From contig CAJUCN010000011.1 in NCBI GenBank assembly GCA_910585005.1, positions 62,001 to 126,000 on the forward strand: a stretch of 64,000 nt of DNA. Reading direction: 5' to 3'. Position numbers and translations under genes: made by a program. The notes under the pieces are model-generated. The model saw nothing but the letters and a program-made list of their open reading frames with translations, made no database searches and had not been told where the DNA came from. Below, piece by piece: positions 25,077 through 33,299 of the stretch. This stretch comes from an uncultured Lachnospiraceae bacterium (GTDB lineage Bacteria; Bacillota; Clostridia; Lachnospirales; Lachnospiraceae). Position 1 is the stretch's first letter, and every line of letters begins with the position of its first letter.

Positions 25077-25919
25077 CTATACTCTCCAGATGCCATCCGG
25101 TCCAATTGTAATCATTCGCTGTTTATATAAATTCCCTACTGCCCTTTTAAATTCATTTTTGCTCATCCCTGTCTTTTCCCGTATCAACGCCGGGTCTGCT
25201 TTATCATTAAATGGCAGTTTTCCTCCTAAACCATCCATCATCTCCAGGATCCGTTCCGCATCCTTGCCCATCTGGATATATGCCTTATCCCGAAGGCTCA
25301 ATGTCAGCTTCCCGTCCTCCAACACGCCTGCCACTCTTGCCTGCACCCTGCTGCCGACTTTCAGCCCGTCTGCAGGCTCCCTGGCAGGAATCAGACCGCT
25401 ATAGCGGTTGTCAACCGCAACAAAAACCCCAAATTTCTCAATCATCTCATATACCACGCCCTCTACCATGTCATCTTTTCCATAAGGGCTGTCCGTAGAC
25501 AAATAAGGATAAACCTTCATCGTTGTACAAAGCCTTCCGCTTTTGTCTATATACAATGCCACAAGATACTCTTCCTGCTCTTTTACCGGAGCAGTCTGTT
25601 CCCGGAAAGGCAACAGCAGGTCTTTTTCCAATTCCCATTCAAGAAATGCCCCGATCTGCCCTGCTTCCTTCACCTTAAGCACAGCCGTCTGCCCTACGGT
25701 AAGGGACGTTTCCCTTGTAGTCGCAATTAACCGGTCACTGGAATCCCGGTAAATAAACACATCCAGTTCCTCCCCAATTGGGGCATCGTCCGATACTTCT
25801 TTCCCCGGAAGGAGCACCCTTTGTTCCATGTTTTTTGTATCTTCTGTATCTGACAGATACACACCAAATCCAACTCTTTTTACAATTTTCAAACGCTGCC
25901 TTTTTCCTAATTCTATCAT
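25077..25919 (-). CDS. cvfB: S1-domain RNA-binding protein (CvfB/YitL type)
   Basis: 280 residues. N-terminal OB-like domain (GKRQRLKIVKRVGFGVYL), two further S1-like repeats including VVYEMIEKFGVFVAVDNRYSGLIP and DKLTLSLRDK-like region, and a C-terminal winged helix (LIREKTGMSKNEFKRAVGNLYKQRMI). This layout matches CvfB of staphylococci and YitL of B. subtilis. It lies between the thioesterase (2 bp upstream) and the CPBP protease. It likely binds RNA; its targets are unknown. Confidence 0.85.
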   Translation of the reverse strand: MIELGKRQRLKIVKRVGFGVYLSDTEDTKNMEQRVLLPGKEVSDDAPIGEELDVFIYRDSSDRLIATTRETSLTVGQTAVLKVKEAGQIGAFLEWELEKDLLLPFREQTAPVKEQEEYLVALYIDKSGRLCTTMKVYPYLSTDSPYGKDDMVEGVVYEMIEKFGVFVAVDNRYSGLIPAREPADGLKVGSRVQARVAGVLEDGKLTLSLRDKAYIQMGKDAERILEMMDGLGGKLPFNDKADPALIREKTGMSKNEFKRAVGNLYKQRMITIGPDGIWRV

Positions 25920-25921
25920 AG

Positions 25922-26650
25922 CTATCCCTTCCTATCTTCCTTGCGCTCCTCAAGCTCCACCACACAGCATATATCTTTCCCGGAATTCTCAAGTACGATT
26001 ACATGTCTCCCTTCACAGGTTCGCGACAGATGGGGTGTAAGAACTTCCCCCAGCAAAACCTGTTTTTTGTACTCCGCCCGAAGCTGTGCCACCGGAAAAT
26101 CCCGTTCCAGCGAATCTATCGCAATCCGGACGAACTGCCCATTGTTTACATGCTGATTCGTATCCAAATGAATATCTTTAATATGCACCGGTTCTCCCGT
26201 AAAACTTTCTTCCGGTATCTTAATCCTTCTGGGCGCATATTCCATATCGATTCTGGGTTCTAACACATATCCCTGCAGCATTTGGGCATCCGGCTTTGCC
26301 GGTTTCCCCGTATCTGTATCAAGCAGACTCCAAATCGTGTTTGCATAGGCAAGGTTCCTGCCCTGCTCATCCATCATAACAAAATTTCTATACCCCACAA
26401 AACCTTTAAATTCATATGGCAGGGTTCCTACAATCACCCGTTCCCCCATAGCCGGGTAACGCTCCACTATAATCTGCCAGGAAGACATCACCCATACCAC
26501 ATGATGATCCTTACAATAACCCAGCCCCAACCCAATATCTTCCGACTGGAATGTTGAACAATCCTGGAAATAATCCAGCAACGACTCCAATTTAAGGTGC
26601 CCTGTTTTATCTGTCTCACTGTATCTGATCCTGCTTTGAAACGTATACAT
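25922..26650 (-). CDS. Acyl-ACP thioesterase
   Basis: Hydrolyses acyl-ACP and releases fatty acids. 242 residues, FatA/FatB-type double hot-dog: N-terminal RIRYSETDKTGHLKLESLLDYFQD, then VVWVMSSWQIIVERYPAMGE, and in the second half DTNQHVNNGQFVRIA with the catalytic Asn/His region. ATG 26650 follows AGGAGAAAGG; the longer reading to 26752 crosses the promoter. It heads a unit with CvfB and CPBP genes. Possible role: controlling membrane lipid or short-chain acid pools. Confidence 0.9.
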   Translation of the reverse strand: MYTFQSRIRYSETDKTGHLKLESLLDYFQDCSTFQSEDIGLGLGYCKDHHVVWVMSSWQIIVERYPAMGERVIVGTLPYEFKGFVGYRNFVMMDEQGRNLAYANTIWSLLDTDTGKPAKPDAQMLQGYVLEPRIDMEYAPRRIKIPEESFTGEPVHIKDIHLDTNQHVNNGQFVRIAIDSLERDFPVAQLRAEYKKQVLLGEVLTPHLSRTCEGRHVIVLENSGKDICCVVELEERKEDRKG

Positions 26651-26681
26651 AATGTCCTTTCTCCTCTTATCAATCTTACTG

Positions 26682-26690
26682 ATTATAGCA
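26682..26690 (-). promoter_or_regulatory. Extended -10 promoter of the thioesterase unit
   Basis: Minus-strand TGCTATAAT, 32 bases upstream of the thioesterase start. The -35 is poor. Confidence 0.5.
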
Positions 26691-26750
26691 TGAACTTTAC
26701 AAAAGAAATAGTGTCCTATGCATTTTTTCACACTTAAATTTTCTTTTTGC

Positions 26751-26785
26751 AAAAATGAAAAACTCCGGCAGCGGCCTGCCGGAGC
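26751..26785 (-). terminator. Intrinsic terminator after the four-repeat protein gene
   Basis: Nine-bp GC-rich stem CTCCGGCAG/CTGCCGGAG with a four-base loop, then TTTTTCATTTTT on the minus strand. Confidence 0.9.
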
Positions 26786-26799
26786 TAAATCTTTTTATT

Positions 26800-27861
26800 C
26801 TACATTCCACTGATATCAAGTGCATGCATATAAGCATCCGAACCTCTTGCACATGTCACTGATAACTTTTTCCCACTGACAAAAACTTTACAGCCGACAA
26901 CGCTTCTTACCGTATCCAGCTTTAATTCCATATCTCCCTGAGGCGTTTTGAGAACTAGTATATTTTCCGTCGATTTCCCTCTCACTGTTCCGGTTACGGT
27001 CGCCGTAGTAGAATTGTCAATCTGTGATGAACCCATGCTCTCCTTGGTTGCTGTAATACTTGCCGCATGAAGATACGCATCCGAACCGTTATATACAGAA
27101 ACCGTAAGCTTTTGCCCGGAAGTTAAAACCATGCCGTTGCGGCTGTCTGTATTATTGTCTATCACAATCTGCATTTCCCCATCCTTTGTAGATAGGTAAA
27201 GAAGATCTTCCTCCGTTTTATCTGAAACCGTTCCTGATACCGACATCGTGGATGCTGTTACTACAGATGCCGGCGCCGGTGTAATAGATGTATCTACCGC
27301 ACCTACAGGGCCTGCTCCTGAATCAGAAATACTAATAGCATGCATGTAAGCGTCTGACCCACGGGCGCAGGTAATATTATAACTTCTATCCACAACCAGA
27401 ATGGAGCAGCCGCTCATATTCGTAGTTGTATCCAGCTTGATCTGCATCTCACCCTGGGATGTCTTGACATACAATACATCTCCGGTTGTCTTACTTCCAA
27501 TCGTTCCTGTTACGGTAGCCTGGGATGAGGTGTCTATGGTAAGAGATGAGGTCTGGGCATCACCGAATACTTTAACTGCATGCAAATATTCATCTGAACC
27601 ATGTACTACAGTAACACTAATCTTTTTTCCCGGAAGCAATACTTTACACGCGCTGGTATCTGTCCCACTATCCAATTTAATTTCCATTTTTCCTTCGTCT
27701 GTGGATAGCAGCAGCAATTCAGAGGTCGTTCCCGCTTGAACAGTTCCTTTCACTGTTGCTGTTTCCTGCGCCTTCACCTGTAACGGATCCGCCAATGTCA
27801 CCAGCATAGCCACAATAAGGCTAAGCGCCATACTCACTTTTGTCCTTTTATACTTTTTCAT
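26800..27861 (-). CDS. Exported protein with four tandem 66-residue repeats
   Basis: 353 residues. N-terminal signal peptide (about 1-31, MALSLIVAMLVTLADPLQVKA). The rest is four copies of a beta-rich unit at residues 35-100, 115-180, 206-271 and 286-351, each with the pattern (T/S)V(T/S/K)GT(V/I)..., L.L.T..G.M.(I/L).(L/I)D, KKLSVT-like strand and GSD.Y(L/M)HA. The invariant GSDxYxHA motif closes each unit. ATG 27861 is preceded by GGAGG seven bases upstream. I do not recognise a named family; the small all-beta repeats may form a surface or binding protein. It has its own promoter and terminator and is monocistronic. Confidence 0.8.
   Translation of the reverse strand: MKKYKRTKVSMALSLIVAMLVTLADPLQVKAQETATVKGTVQAGTTSELLLLSTDEGKMEIKLDSGTDTSACKVLLPGKKISVTVVHGSDEYLHAVKVFGDAQTSSLTIDTSSQATVTGTIGSKTTGDVLYVKTSQGEMQIKLDTTTNMSGCSILVVDRSYNITCARGSDAYMHAISISDSGAGPVGAVDTSITPAPASVVTASTMSVSGTVSDKTEEDLLYLSTKDGEMQIVIDNNTDSRNGMVLTSGQKLTVSVYNGSDAYLHAASITATKESMGSSQIDNSTTATVTGTVRGKSTENILVLKTPQGDMELKLDTVRSVVGCKVFVSGKKLSVTCARGSDAYMHALDISGM
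26809..27759 (-). repeat. Four in-frame coding repeats of about 198 bp
   Basis: Units lie at 27759-27562, 27519-27322, 27246-27049 and 27006-26809. They share the GSD.Y.HA motif and the strand pattern but differ at the DNA level, so duplication is old. Period is about 80-90 codons including linkers. Confidence 0.75.
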
Positions 27862-27918
27862 ATGCATGCCTCCAAAAATAGGATATAGATTACCATAATA
27901 TGAAAATTATGTAAACTC

Positions 27919-27947
27919 ATCATACACTATTTATTCCGAAAATGCAA
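27919..27947 (-). promoter_or_regulatory. Sigma-A promoter of the four-repeat protein gene
   Basis: TTGCAT (27947-27942), 17 bases, TATGAT (27924-27919) on the minus strand, about 58 bases before the start codon. Confidence 0.65.
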
Positions 27948-28008
27948 TAAAAATCCATTTCATTTACCCACAAAGATACACTTGGAGCTTCATGTAAACT
28001 CTATACAC

Positions 28009-28038
28009 AAAAAACCGATGAGAGAACTCATCGGTTTT
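28009..28038 (-). terminator. Intrinsic terminator after tRNA-Gln
   Basis: Perfect 12-bp stem AAAACCGATGAG/CTCATCGGTTTT with a four-base loop, followed by further T residues on the minus strand. It lies seven bases after the tRNA 3' end. Confidence 0.9.
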
Positions 28039-28044
28039 CATTCG

Positions 28045-28116
28045 CTGGGCTACAAGGATTCGAACCTTGAGATGACGGAGTCAGAGTCCGTTGCCTTACC
28101 GTTTGGCGATAGCCCA
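28045..28116 (-). tRNA. tRNA-Gln (anticodon CUG)
   Basis: Seventy-two bases. Acceptor stem TGGGCTA/TAGCCCA, D arm with AAACGGTAAGGC, anticodon arm ACGGA-CTCTGAC-TCCGT with CTG at positions 34-36, T arm with GGTTCGAATCC. CCA is not encoded (GCGA follows). It has its own promoter and terminator, so it is a solitary tRNA gene. Confidence 0.96.
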
Positions 28117-28134
28117 ATTTAGATTACTTTTGGT

Positions 28135-28163
28135 ATTATACACGAATAATTTCTGTTTGGCAA
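28135..28163 (-). promoter_or_regulatory. Sigma-A promoter of tRNA-Gln
   Basis: TTGCCA (28163-28158), 17 bases, TATAAT (28140-28135) on the minus strand; the tRNA 5' end is 19 bases downstream of the -10. Confidence 0.85.
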
Positions 28164-28333
28164 GTAGAAATTGAAAATTTTTTTGTTACTTTTTTATCAT
28201 GCTGTATTTTTTTGAATACTTCTTTATTTTTCCCAAAAAACTGTTTTCAATCCCTTCAAAATTTGTTATCTTGTAACTGAAAAACATTTGAATGAAATAG
28301 AAACGACTACTTTGAACAAGAACGGAGGGTTAT

Positions 28334-29005
28334 ATGAGGTATTTTTTTGATGGAAAAATCGAAAAGCAGGATGACATATATTGTATCCGCATTCCTTTTA
28401 ACGTATGGGAAGTTTGTAAACTCAGGGATACAATCAACGCTGATCTGGTCCTTGATAATAAAATTATCAGTTGTGAACTTATTCCTGAAAATAAAGGGAA
28501 TTACAAGATTCATTTAAGTGATGAGGACGTATCCCACATTGATACCAGCCTAAAACACAAAATCCTGCTTCATATTAATGGCAGCCTCATACAAATGAAC
28601 CAAAACAGTCCCTATAGTTTTGATCATCCAATCCGCAAAATTGACCATATTGATGTCATCATCCAACCTGAAGACGGTCTCTGCGGACAAACCTGTGTAG
28701 CCATGCTCGCCGGGGTCACCATTGCCGAAGTGATCAGTGTTATGGATTGCCGTGAATGGCAGGCAACCATGGGGCGCGTCATTTCTGCCCTTAATTATTA
28801 TGGCATTGACCATAATGATATCATCATGTACACAGAAGGCCAGGAAGCCACTCTTCCCAAATGCTGTATCATGATGGAAAAGATGGGACTGTACTGCCAC
28901 TATTTGGTGCACTATGACGGTAAGTTTTATGATTCCAATCTTGGCATTATCCAGGAATACGATATGAGTAAACTTTTAGGGTATTTGGAAGTAAAGGTTG
29001 ACTGA
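28334..29005 (+). CDS. Protein with DUF1905-like N terminus and C39-like cysteine peptidase core
   Basis: 223 residues, no signal peptide. Residues 1-85 read as a small beta-barrel (IRIPFNVWEVCKLRDTINAD, CELIPENKGNYKIHLS) like DUF1905. Residues 105-205 look like a C39/papain-type fold: GLCGQTCVAMLAG at 115-127 with candidate nucleophiles Cys117 or Cys121, and HYLVHYDGKFYDSN at 189-202 with candidate His189/His193 and Asp200. GGAGG lies 6 bases before the ATG. It is monocistronic with its own terminator. Function unknown: cytoplasmic peptidase, deamidase or an inactive binding fold are all possible. Confidence 0.72.
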   Translation: MRYFFDGKIEKQDDIYCIRIPFNVWEVCKLRDTINADLVLDNKIISCELIPENKGNYKIHLSDEDVSHIDTSLKHKILLHINGSLIQMNQNSPYSFDHPIRKIDHIDVIIQPEDGLCGQTCVAMLAGVTIAEVISVMDCREWQATMGRVISALNYYGIDHNDIIMYTEGQEATLPKCCIMMEKMGLYCHYLVHYDGKFYDSNLGIIQEYDMSKLLGYLEVKVD

Positions 29006-29023
29006 TTGATTTCTGAACCATTA

Positions 29024-29059
29024 AGTGGGGCTGCGCTTTGGCGCATCCCCACTCTTTTT
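29024..29059 (+). terminator. Intrinsic terminator after the C39-like gene
   Basis: AGTGGGG/CCCCACT with an inner GCGC pairing and TTTG loop, followed by CTTTTTC on the plus strand. On the minus strand no T-run follows, so it acts in one direction. Confidence 0.85.
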
Positions 29060-29062
29060 CGT

Positions 29063-31174
29063 TTACACCTCAAAAATCATATCTCCATAAGTAGGCAGCG
29101 GCCATACCTTCTTATCAACCAGCATCTCCGCTTCATCTGCCGGCGTTCTAAGCTCCTCCATTGCTTCCTTGACAACGTCCTTATAATAAAATGCCTGCTC
29201 TTTTGCATTTGTTATTGCATTTGCTTTTTCCTCCGCTTCTTCCAGCTTGACAAGAGCCGTCTTCATCGCTGACAGTTTCTCCGATACCTCCTTTAGCAGG
29301 CCTGCTGTAACACTGGCATCGGCCCCAGCTTCTTTTACAGCGATCACCGTATCTGCAAGAGACTTACTGTACTTGATCAACGCAGGAATGATCTGCTTGG
29401 AAGCCATATCAATCATGGTAAGAGCCTCAATATTAATGCTCTTTGCATAGATTTCATAGAGAACTTCTTCCCTGGATTCTAATTCCGCCCTCGTAAAAAT
29501 GCCGAATTTTTCAAACAGTTTAACAGATTTTTCCGTTGTCAGGGTATCTACTGCCTCCACCATAGACTTAATATTGGGAAGGCCTCTTCTTTCGGCTTCC
29601 GCCACCCATTCCGGCGCATACCCATTCCCATTAAAAATAATTCTCTGATGATCCGTTAAGTATTCCTTGATCAGATCATGAACCGCCAGTTCAAAGTCAT
29701 CTGCTTTTTCCAAAACGTCAGCCGCTTCACAAAAAGCTTCTGCAATCATAGCATTTAATATAGTGTTTGGGCTTGCAGCAGAATCCGCAGATCCTACCAT
29801 ACGGAATTCAAATTTATTTCCTGTAAAGGCAAAGGGCGAAGTCCTGTTTCTATCCGTGGCATCTTTCTCAAAATCGGGAAGTGTCGATACACCGGTATCC
29901 AGCTTACCGCCTTGCAGTACATGAGCCGCCTCACCAGTCTCCACAAGCTGCCTTACCACATCCTCAAGCTGCTCTCCAAGAAAAATGGAAATAATTGCAG
30001 GAGGCGCTTCGTTAGCTCCCAGTCTGTGGTCATTCCCTACATCTGATGCACTTTGACGGAGCAGGTCTGCATGAATATCCACGGCCTTGATTATGCAGGC
30101 AAGCACCAGTAAAAATTGAATATTTTCATTTGGCGTATCGCCGGGATCAAGAAGATTCACACCGTTATCAGTGGTAAGGGACCAGTTATTATGCTTGCCG
30201 GATCCGTTTACTCCGGCAAAAGGCTTCTCATGGAGAAGACAAGTCATGCCGTGACGCCCTGCAACCTTTTTCATTGTTTCCATCACCAGTTGATTATGAT
30301 CCACTGCAATGTTTGCCGTCTCATAAATCGGCGCAAGTTCATGCTGGGCAGGCGCTACTTCGTTATGCTGTGTTTTTGCAGTAACCCCCAGTTTCCACAA
30401 TTCAATGTTGAGATCCTTCATATAGGCGCCAACACGTTCACGGATCGTTCCAAAATAGTGGTCTTCCATCTCCTGCCCCTTAGGAGCCGGCGCCCCAAAC
30501 AAAGTACGTCCGGCAAAAATAAGATCCGGCCTTTTTAAATATTTCTCTCTGTCTATCAGGAAATATTCCTGTTCAGGCCCTACACTTGCAACCACCTTGG
30601 TCGCGCCGTCATTTCCAAAAAGGCGGACGATACGCAGCGCCTGTTCACTGATCGCTTCCATGGAACGGAGAAGAGGGGTTTTTTTGTCAAGCGCTTCTCC
30701 CTTGTAAGAGCAAAATGCTGTGGGGATACAGAGAATCACTCCTGTAGCGTCTTCCTTCAAAAACGCAGGTGAGGTAATATCCCAAGCTGTATAGCCTCTT
30801 GCCTCAAAAGTAGCCCGAAGCCCGCCTGACGGAAAAGAAGAAGCATCCGGCTCCCCTTTGATCAGTTCCTTTCCCGAAAAATCCATGATCATTTTTCCGC
30901 TTTCATCGGGGTGGGAAACGAAGGAATCATGCTTTTCAGCCGTAATGCCTGTCAGTGGCTGAAACCAATGGGTATAATGGGTAGCTCCATTTTCAACGGC
31001 CCAATCCTTCATTGCCTTTGCAACCACATCTGCTGCCGCAGGAGATAATTCCCCTCCCCTATCCATAACGTTGGTCACTTCTTTATAAACATTTTTAGGC
31101 AAACGTTCCTTCATCGTAGCACGGGTAAATACCTTGCTGGCAAAAATCTCTTCAACATTGATCACTTCGCTCAT
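29063..31174 (-). CDS. glnN: Type III glutamine synthetase
   Basis: Makes glutamine from glutamate, ammonia and ATP. 703 residues, the length of type III (GlnN), much longer than type I/II. Catalytic region: ASVGPEQEYFLIDRE (metal Glu), HNEVAPAQHELAPIYE, GVNGSGKHNNWSL and NRTSPFAFTGNKFEFR. The C terminus has a long helical tail. ATG 31174 follows GGAAAGGACG; an upstream reading to 31225 lies in the leader. A promoter and terminator-like hairpin precede it, suggesting nitrogen-linked attenuation. It stands alone, with no amtB or glnK beside it. Confidence 0.96.
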   Translation of the reverse strand: MSEVINVEEIFASKVFTRATMKERLPKNVYKEVTNVMDRGGELSPAAADVVAKAMKDWAVENGATHYTHWFQPLTGITAEKHDSFVSHPDESGKMIMDFSGKELIKGEPDASSFPSGGLRATFEARGYTAWDITSPAFLKEDATGVILCIPTAFCSYKGEALDKKTPLLRSMEAISEQALRIVRLFGNDGATKVVASVGPEQEYFLIDREKYLKRPDLIFAGRTLFGAPAPKGQEMEDHYFGTIRERVGAYMKDLNIELWKLGVTAKTQHNEVAPAQHELAPIYETANIAVDHNQLVMETMKKVAGRHGMTCLLHEKPFAGVNGSGKHNNWSLTTDNGVNLLDPGDTPNENIQFLLVLACIIKAVDIHADLLRQSASDVGNDHRLGANEAPPAIISIFLGEQLEDVVRQLVETGEAAHVLQGGKLDTGVSTLPDFEKDATDRNRTSPFAFTGNKFEFRMVGSADSAASPNTILNAMIAEAFCEAADVLEKADDFELAVHDLIKEYLTDHQRIIFNGNGYAPEWVAEAERRGLPNIKSMVEAVDTLTTEKSVKLFEKFGIFTRAELESREEVLYEIYAKSINIEALTMIDMASKQIIPALIKYSKSLADTVIAVKEAGADASVTAGLLKEVSEKLSAMKTALVKLEEAEEKANAITNAKEQAFYYKDVVKEAMEELRTPADEAEMLVDKKVWPLPTYGDMIFEV

Positions 31175-31204
31175 TTTTTTACGTCCTTTCCGCATTTGTG
31201 TCCT

Positions 31205-31241
31205 AAAAACAAAAAAATGTTCCAAAAAAAATTTGGAACAT
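31205..31241 (-). promoter_or_regulatory. Terminator-like hairpin in the glnN leader (candidate attenuator)
   Basis: Minus strand: a 10-bp perfect stem ATGTTCCAAA/TTTGGAACAT with a T5 loop, followed directly by TTTTTTTGTTTTT, starts about 8 bases after the predicted transcript start and ends about 30 bases before glnN. It fits an intrinsic terminator ahead of the gene. AT-rich, so its strength is uncertain; an operator of a dimeric repressor is the other reading. Confidence 0.6.
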
Positions 31242-31255
31242 CTTTGTTCAAAAAC

Positions 31256-31284
31256 ACTATAAAGGATAATTTCACAAATTGCAA
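31256..31284 (-). promoter_or_regulatory. Sigma-A promoter of glnN
   Basis: TTGCAA (31284-31279), 17 bases, TATAGT (31261-31256) on the minus strand. Predicted start near 31249. Confidence 0.8.
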
Positions 31285-31359
31285 TACCCTTTTTTATTTT
31301 TAGATGTTTTAGTGGTAAAATACAAAATCATATCATTACATCTGTATAGATTGCACAAT

Positions 31360-32625
31360 TTACAATTGCTTCTTTGAAACTCTCAAAATGTCATACTTGT
31401 CGGCTACACCGCTTAACCCAACCCACAAAACCTGTCCGGCATGAGGAGCGCTTTCCACTTTTTCACCCTCTGCTGTAACCATAGATAAGACTTCCACCGG
31501 GACATTTCTTCCGTCAGGCTTCATGATTTCTATCCTATCCCCCACGCAAAATTTGTTCTTCTGCTCGATCCGCACCTGGCAGCCGCCTTGTTGATTGTTC
31601 CTTGTATCTGTGGCAAAATCCGAAACTTCCGCCGCAATCCCCAAATAGACATATTCATTCACATAAGTACTATTATCATAAATCTGGGTATTTTCATCCG
31701 GTTTATGAAAGTAAAACCCTGTCGTAAACTGGCGGTAAGTGCATTTTGCAATTTCCGACCGATACCAGTCCATATTTTTTCGGTACTTTTCTTCTGACTC
31801 CCAATAATCATCAATTGCTTTCCGGTATGTTCTAGTGGCAGCCGCAACATAAAGCGCCGTTTTCATTCTGCCTTCAATTTTAAAACTATTGATTCCTGCA
31901 TGGATCATTTCCGGAAGATACTCGATCATGCATAAATCCTTAGAATTAAAAATATAAGTCCCTCTTTCATTTTCATAGACCGGAAGATACTCCCCAGGAC
32001 GCGTCTCCTCCACAATAGCATACTTCCATCTGCAAGGATGGGTGCATGCCCCATGGTTAGCATCCCTGCCTGTAAAATAACTGCTAAGAAGACATCTGCC
32101 AGAATAAGAAATGCACATTGCCCCATGGATAAAACTTTCGATCTCCATATCTTCCGGAATCTTCTCCCGGATCTGTCTTATTTCCTCTAAAGAAAGCTCC
32201 CTTGCACAGACCACTCTTTTCGCCCCCAGCCGATGCCAAAATAAAAAAGTCTGATAATTGGTGTTGTTTGCCTGTGTAGAGATATGAATATCAATTTCCG
32301 GACATATTTCCCTTGCCAGCGTAAACATCCCCGGATCTGCAATGATCAGTGCATCCGGCTTAAGCTCTGCCAATTCATGAAAATATTGCTCTGCTCCGGA
32401 TAAATCTGCATTGTGTGCCAGGATATTGGCCGTCACATGCACTTTAACGCCATGCTGATGAGCAAACGCAATGCCTTCCCTCATTTCTTCCGGCGTAAAA
32501 TTTTTGGCTTTCGCCCTAAGTCCAAAAGCCTCCCCTCCAATATAGACGGCATCTGCACCAAAAAGCACTGCCGTTTTCAAGACTTCCAGCGAACTGGCTG
32601 GTATTAATAATTCCGGTTTTTTCAT
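31360..32625 (-). CDS. U32-family peptidase-like protein
   Basis: 421 residues. N-terminal TIM-barrel start PASSLEVLKTAVLFGADAVYIGG and the U32 signature ESFIHGAMCISYSGRCLLSS followed by Cys-rich ANHGACTHPCRWKY (candidate Fe-S ligands), then KDLCMIEYLPEMIHAGINSFKIEGR. U32 proteins of the RlhA/TrhP/UbiU group act in hydroxylation of RNA or ubiquinone rather than proteolysis; the tRNA-hydroxylating TrhP type is likely here (C-terminal beta domain present). Last gene of a nine-gene minus-strand run. Confidence 0.9.
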   Translation of the reverse strand: MKKPELLIPASSLEVLKTAVLFGADAVYIGGEAFGLRAKAKNFTPEEMREGIAFAHQHGVKVHVTANILAHNADLSGAEQYFHELAELKPDALIIADPGMFTLAREICPEIDIHISTQANNTNYQTFLFWHRLGAKRVVCARELSLEEIRQIREKIPEDMEIESFIHGAMCISYSGRCLLSSYFTGRDANHGACTHPCRWKYAIVEETRPGEYLPVYENERGTYIFNSKDLCMIEYLPEMIHAGINSFKIEGRMKTALYVAAATRTYRKAIDDYWESEEKYRKNMDWYRSEIAKCTYRQFTTGFYFHKPDENTQIYDNSTYVNEYVYLGIAAEVSDFATDTRNNQQGGCQVRIEQKNKFCVGDRIEIMKPDGRNVPVEVLSMVTAEGEKVESAPHAGQVLWVGLSGVADKYDILRVSKKQL

Positions 32626-32654
32626 TCTGCCCCCATATCTATTATACTTATGAC

Positions 32655-33299
32655 CTACCTGATCCTGACGCTTACTGTAATCCCATCACCTATAGGAAGG
32701 ATATCTGTTTGAAGCTGCTCGTTATGCTTCAATTCGTATAAATATTCACGCATCCGGCTATGGATCGTCCGGTCCCGGCGCGTTATGGCATATCTTGATT
32801 CCAAAATATCCCCATCATGCAGCACATTGTCAGACACCAGCAGTCCTCCCACAGGCATCCTTTTAAGAACATAAGGCAGAAAATGAATATACTGCCCTTT
32901 CGCTGCATCCATAAAAATGAAATCGTAACTTTCATCCAGATCCCGCAAAACTTCTGCCGCATCTCCTTCGATCAAAGTGATCTGCTTCTCCCGCCCGGCC
33001 TTTTTGAAATTTTCCTTTGCAGCCGGTATTCTCTTTTTATAGTTCTCAATCGTTGTAATATGGCAGTTTCCTGGTCCGTATTCACACATAAAAAGCGCAG
33101 AAAAACCAATGGCCGTCCCAACCTCAAGGATCCGTTCCGGCTGCTTGGCAGCCAGAAGGAATTTTAAAAAGCTTTGCACTGAAGGTCTTATGACCGGAAC
33201 ATTGGTTTCTATCGCATACTGCTCCAACTCATTTAAAAATGCAGTATTTCCCATATCAAAGGAACTAATAAATTCATTCAGTCTTTCCTGTGTGGTCAT
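32655..33299 (-). CDS. SAM-dependent O-methyltransferase (TrmR/YrrM type)
   Basis: 214 residues. AdoMet motif ILEVGTAIGFSALFM near 70, then NCHITTIENYKKR and YDFIFMDAAKGQYIHFLPYV with the metal-binding Asp, as in methyltransferase_3 family catechol-type enzymes. In B. subtilis YrrM (TrmR) lies between a U32 peptidase pair and an mltG-like gene and methylates 5-hydroxyuridine in tRNA; the same neighbours are here (U32 gene 29 bp downstream, MltG-like gene upstream, ATGA overlap). The tRNA role is inferred from that order. Confidence 0.88.
   Translation of the reverse strand: MTTQERLNEFISSFDMGNTAFLNELEQYAIETNVPVIRPSVQSFLKFLLAAKQPERILEVGTAIGFSALFMCEYGPGNCHITTIENYKKRIPAAKENFKKAGREKQITLIEGDAAEVLRDLDESYDFIFMDAAKGQYIHFLPYVLKRMPVGGLLVSDNVLHDGDILESRYAITRRDRTIHSRMREYLYELKHNEQLQTDILPIGDGITVSVRIR

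Noticed and set aside
26809..27759. CRISPR-like or DNA tandem repeat in the four-repeat gene
   Set aside because: The repeat is at protein level with diverged DNA and long units; no short direct repeats or spacers.
28045..28116. Prophage or element attachment site at tRNA-Gln
   Set aside because: No integrase, no duplicated tRNA 3' end, and the flanking genes look like ordinary host genes.
31217..31241. TnrA/GlnR-type operator in the glnN leader
   Set aside because: The palindrome does not fit TGTNAN7TNACA spacing; the T-run makes a terminator reading stronger.
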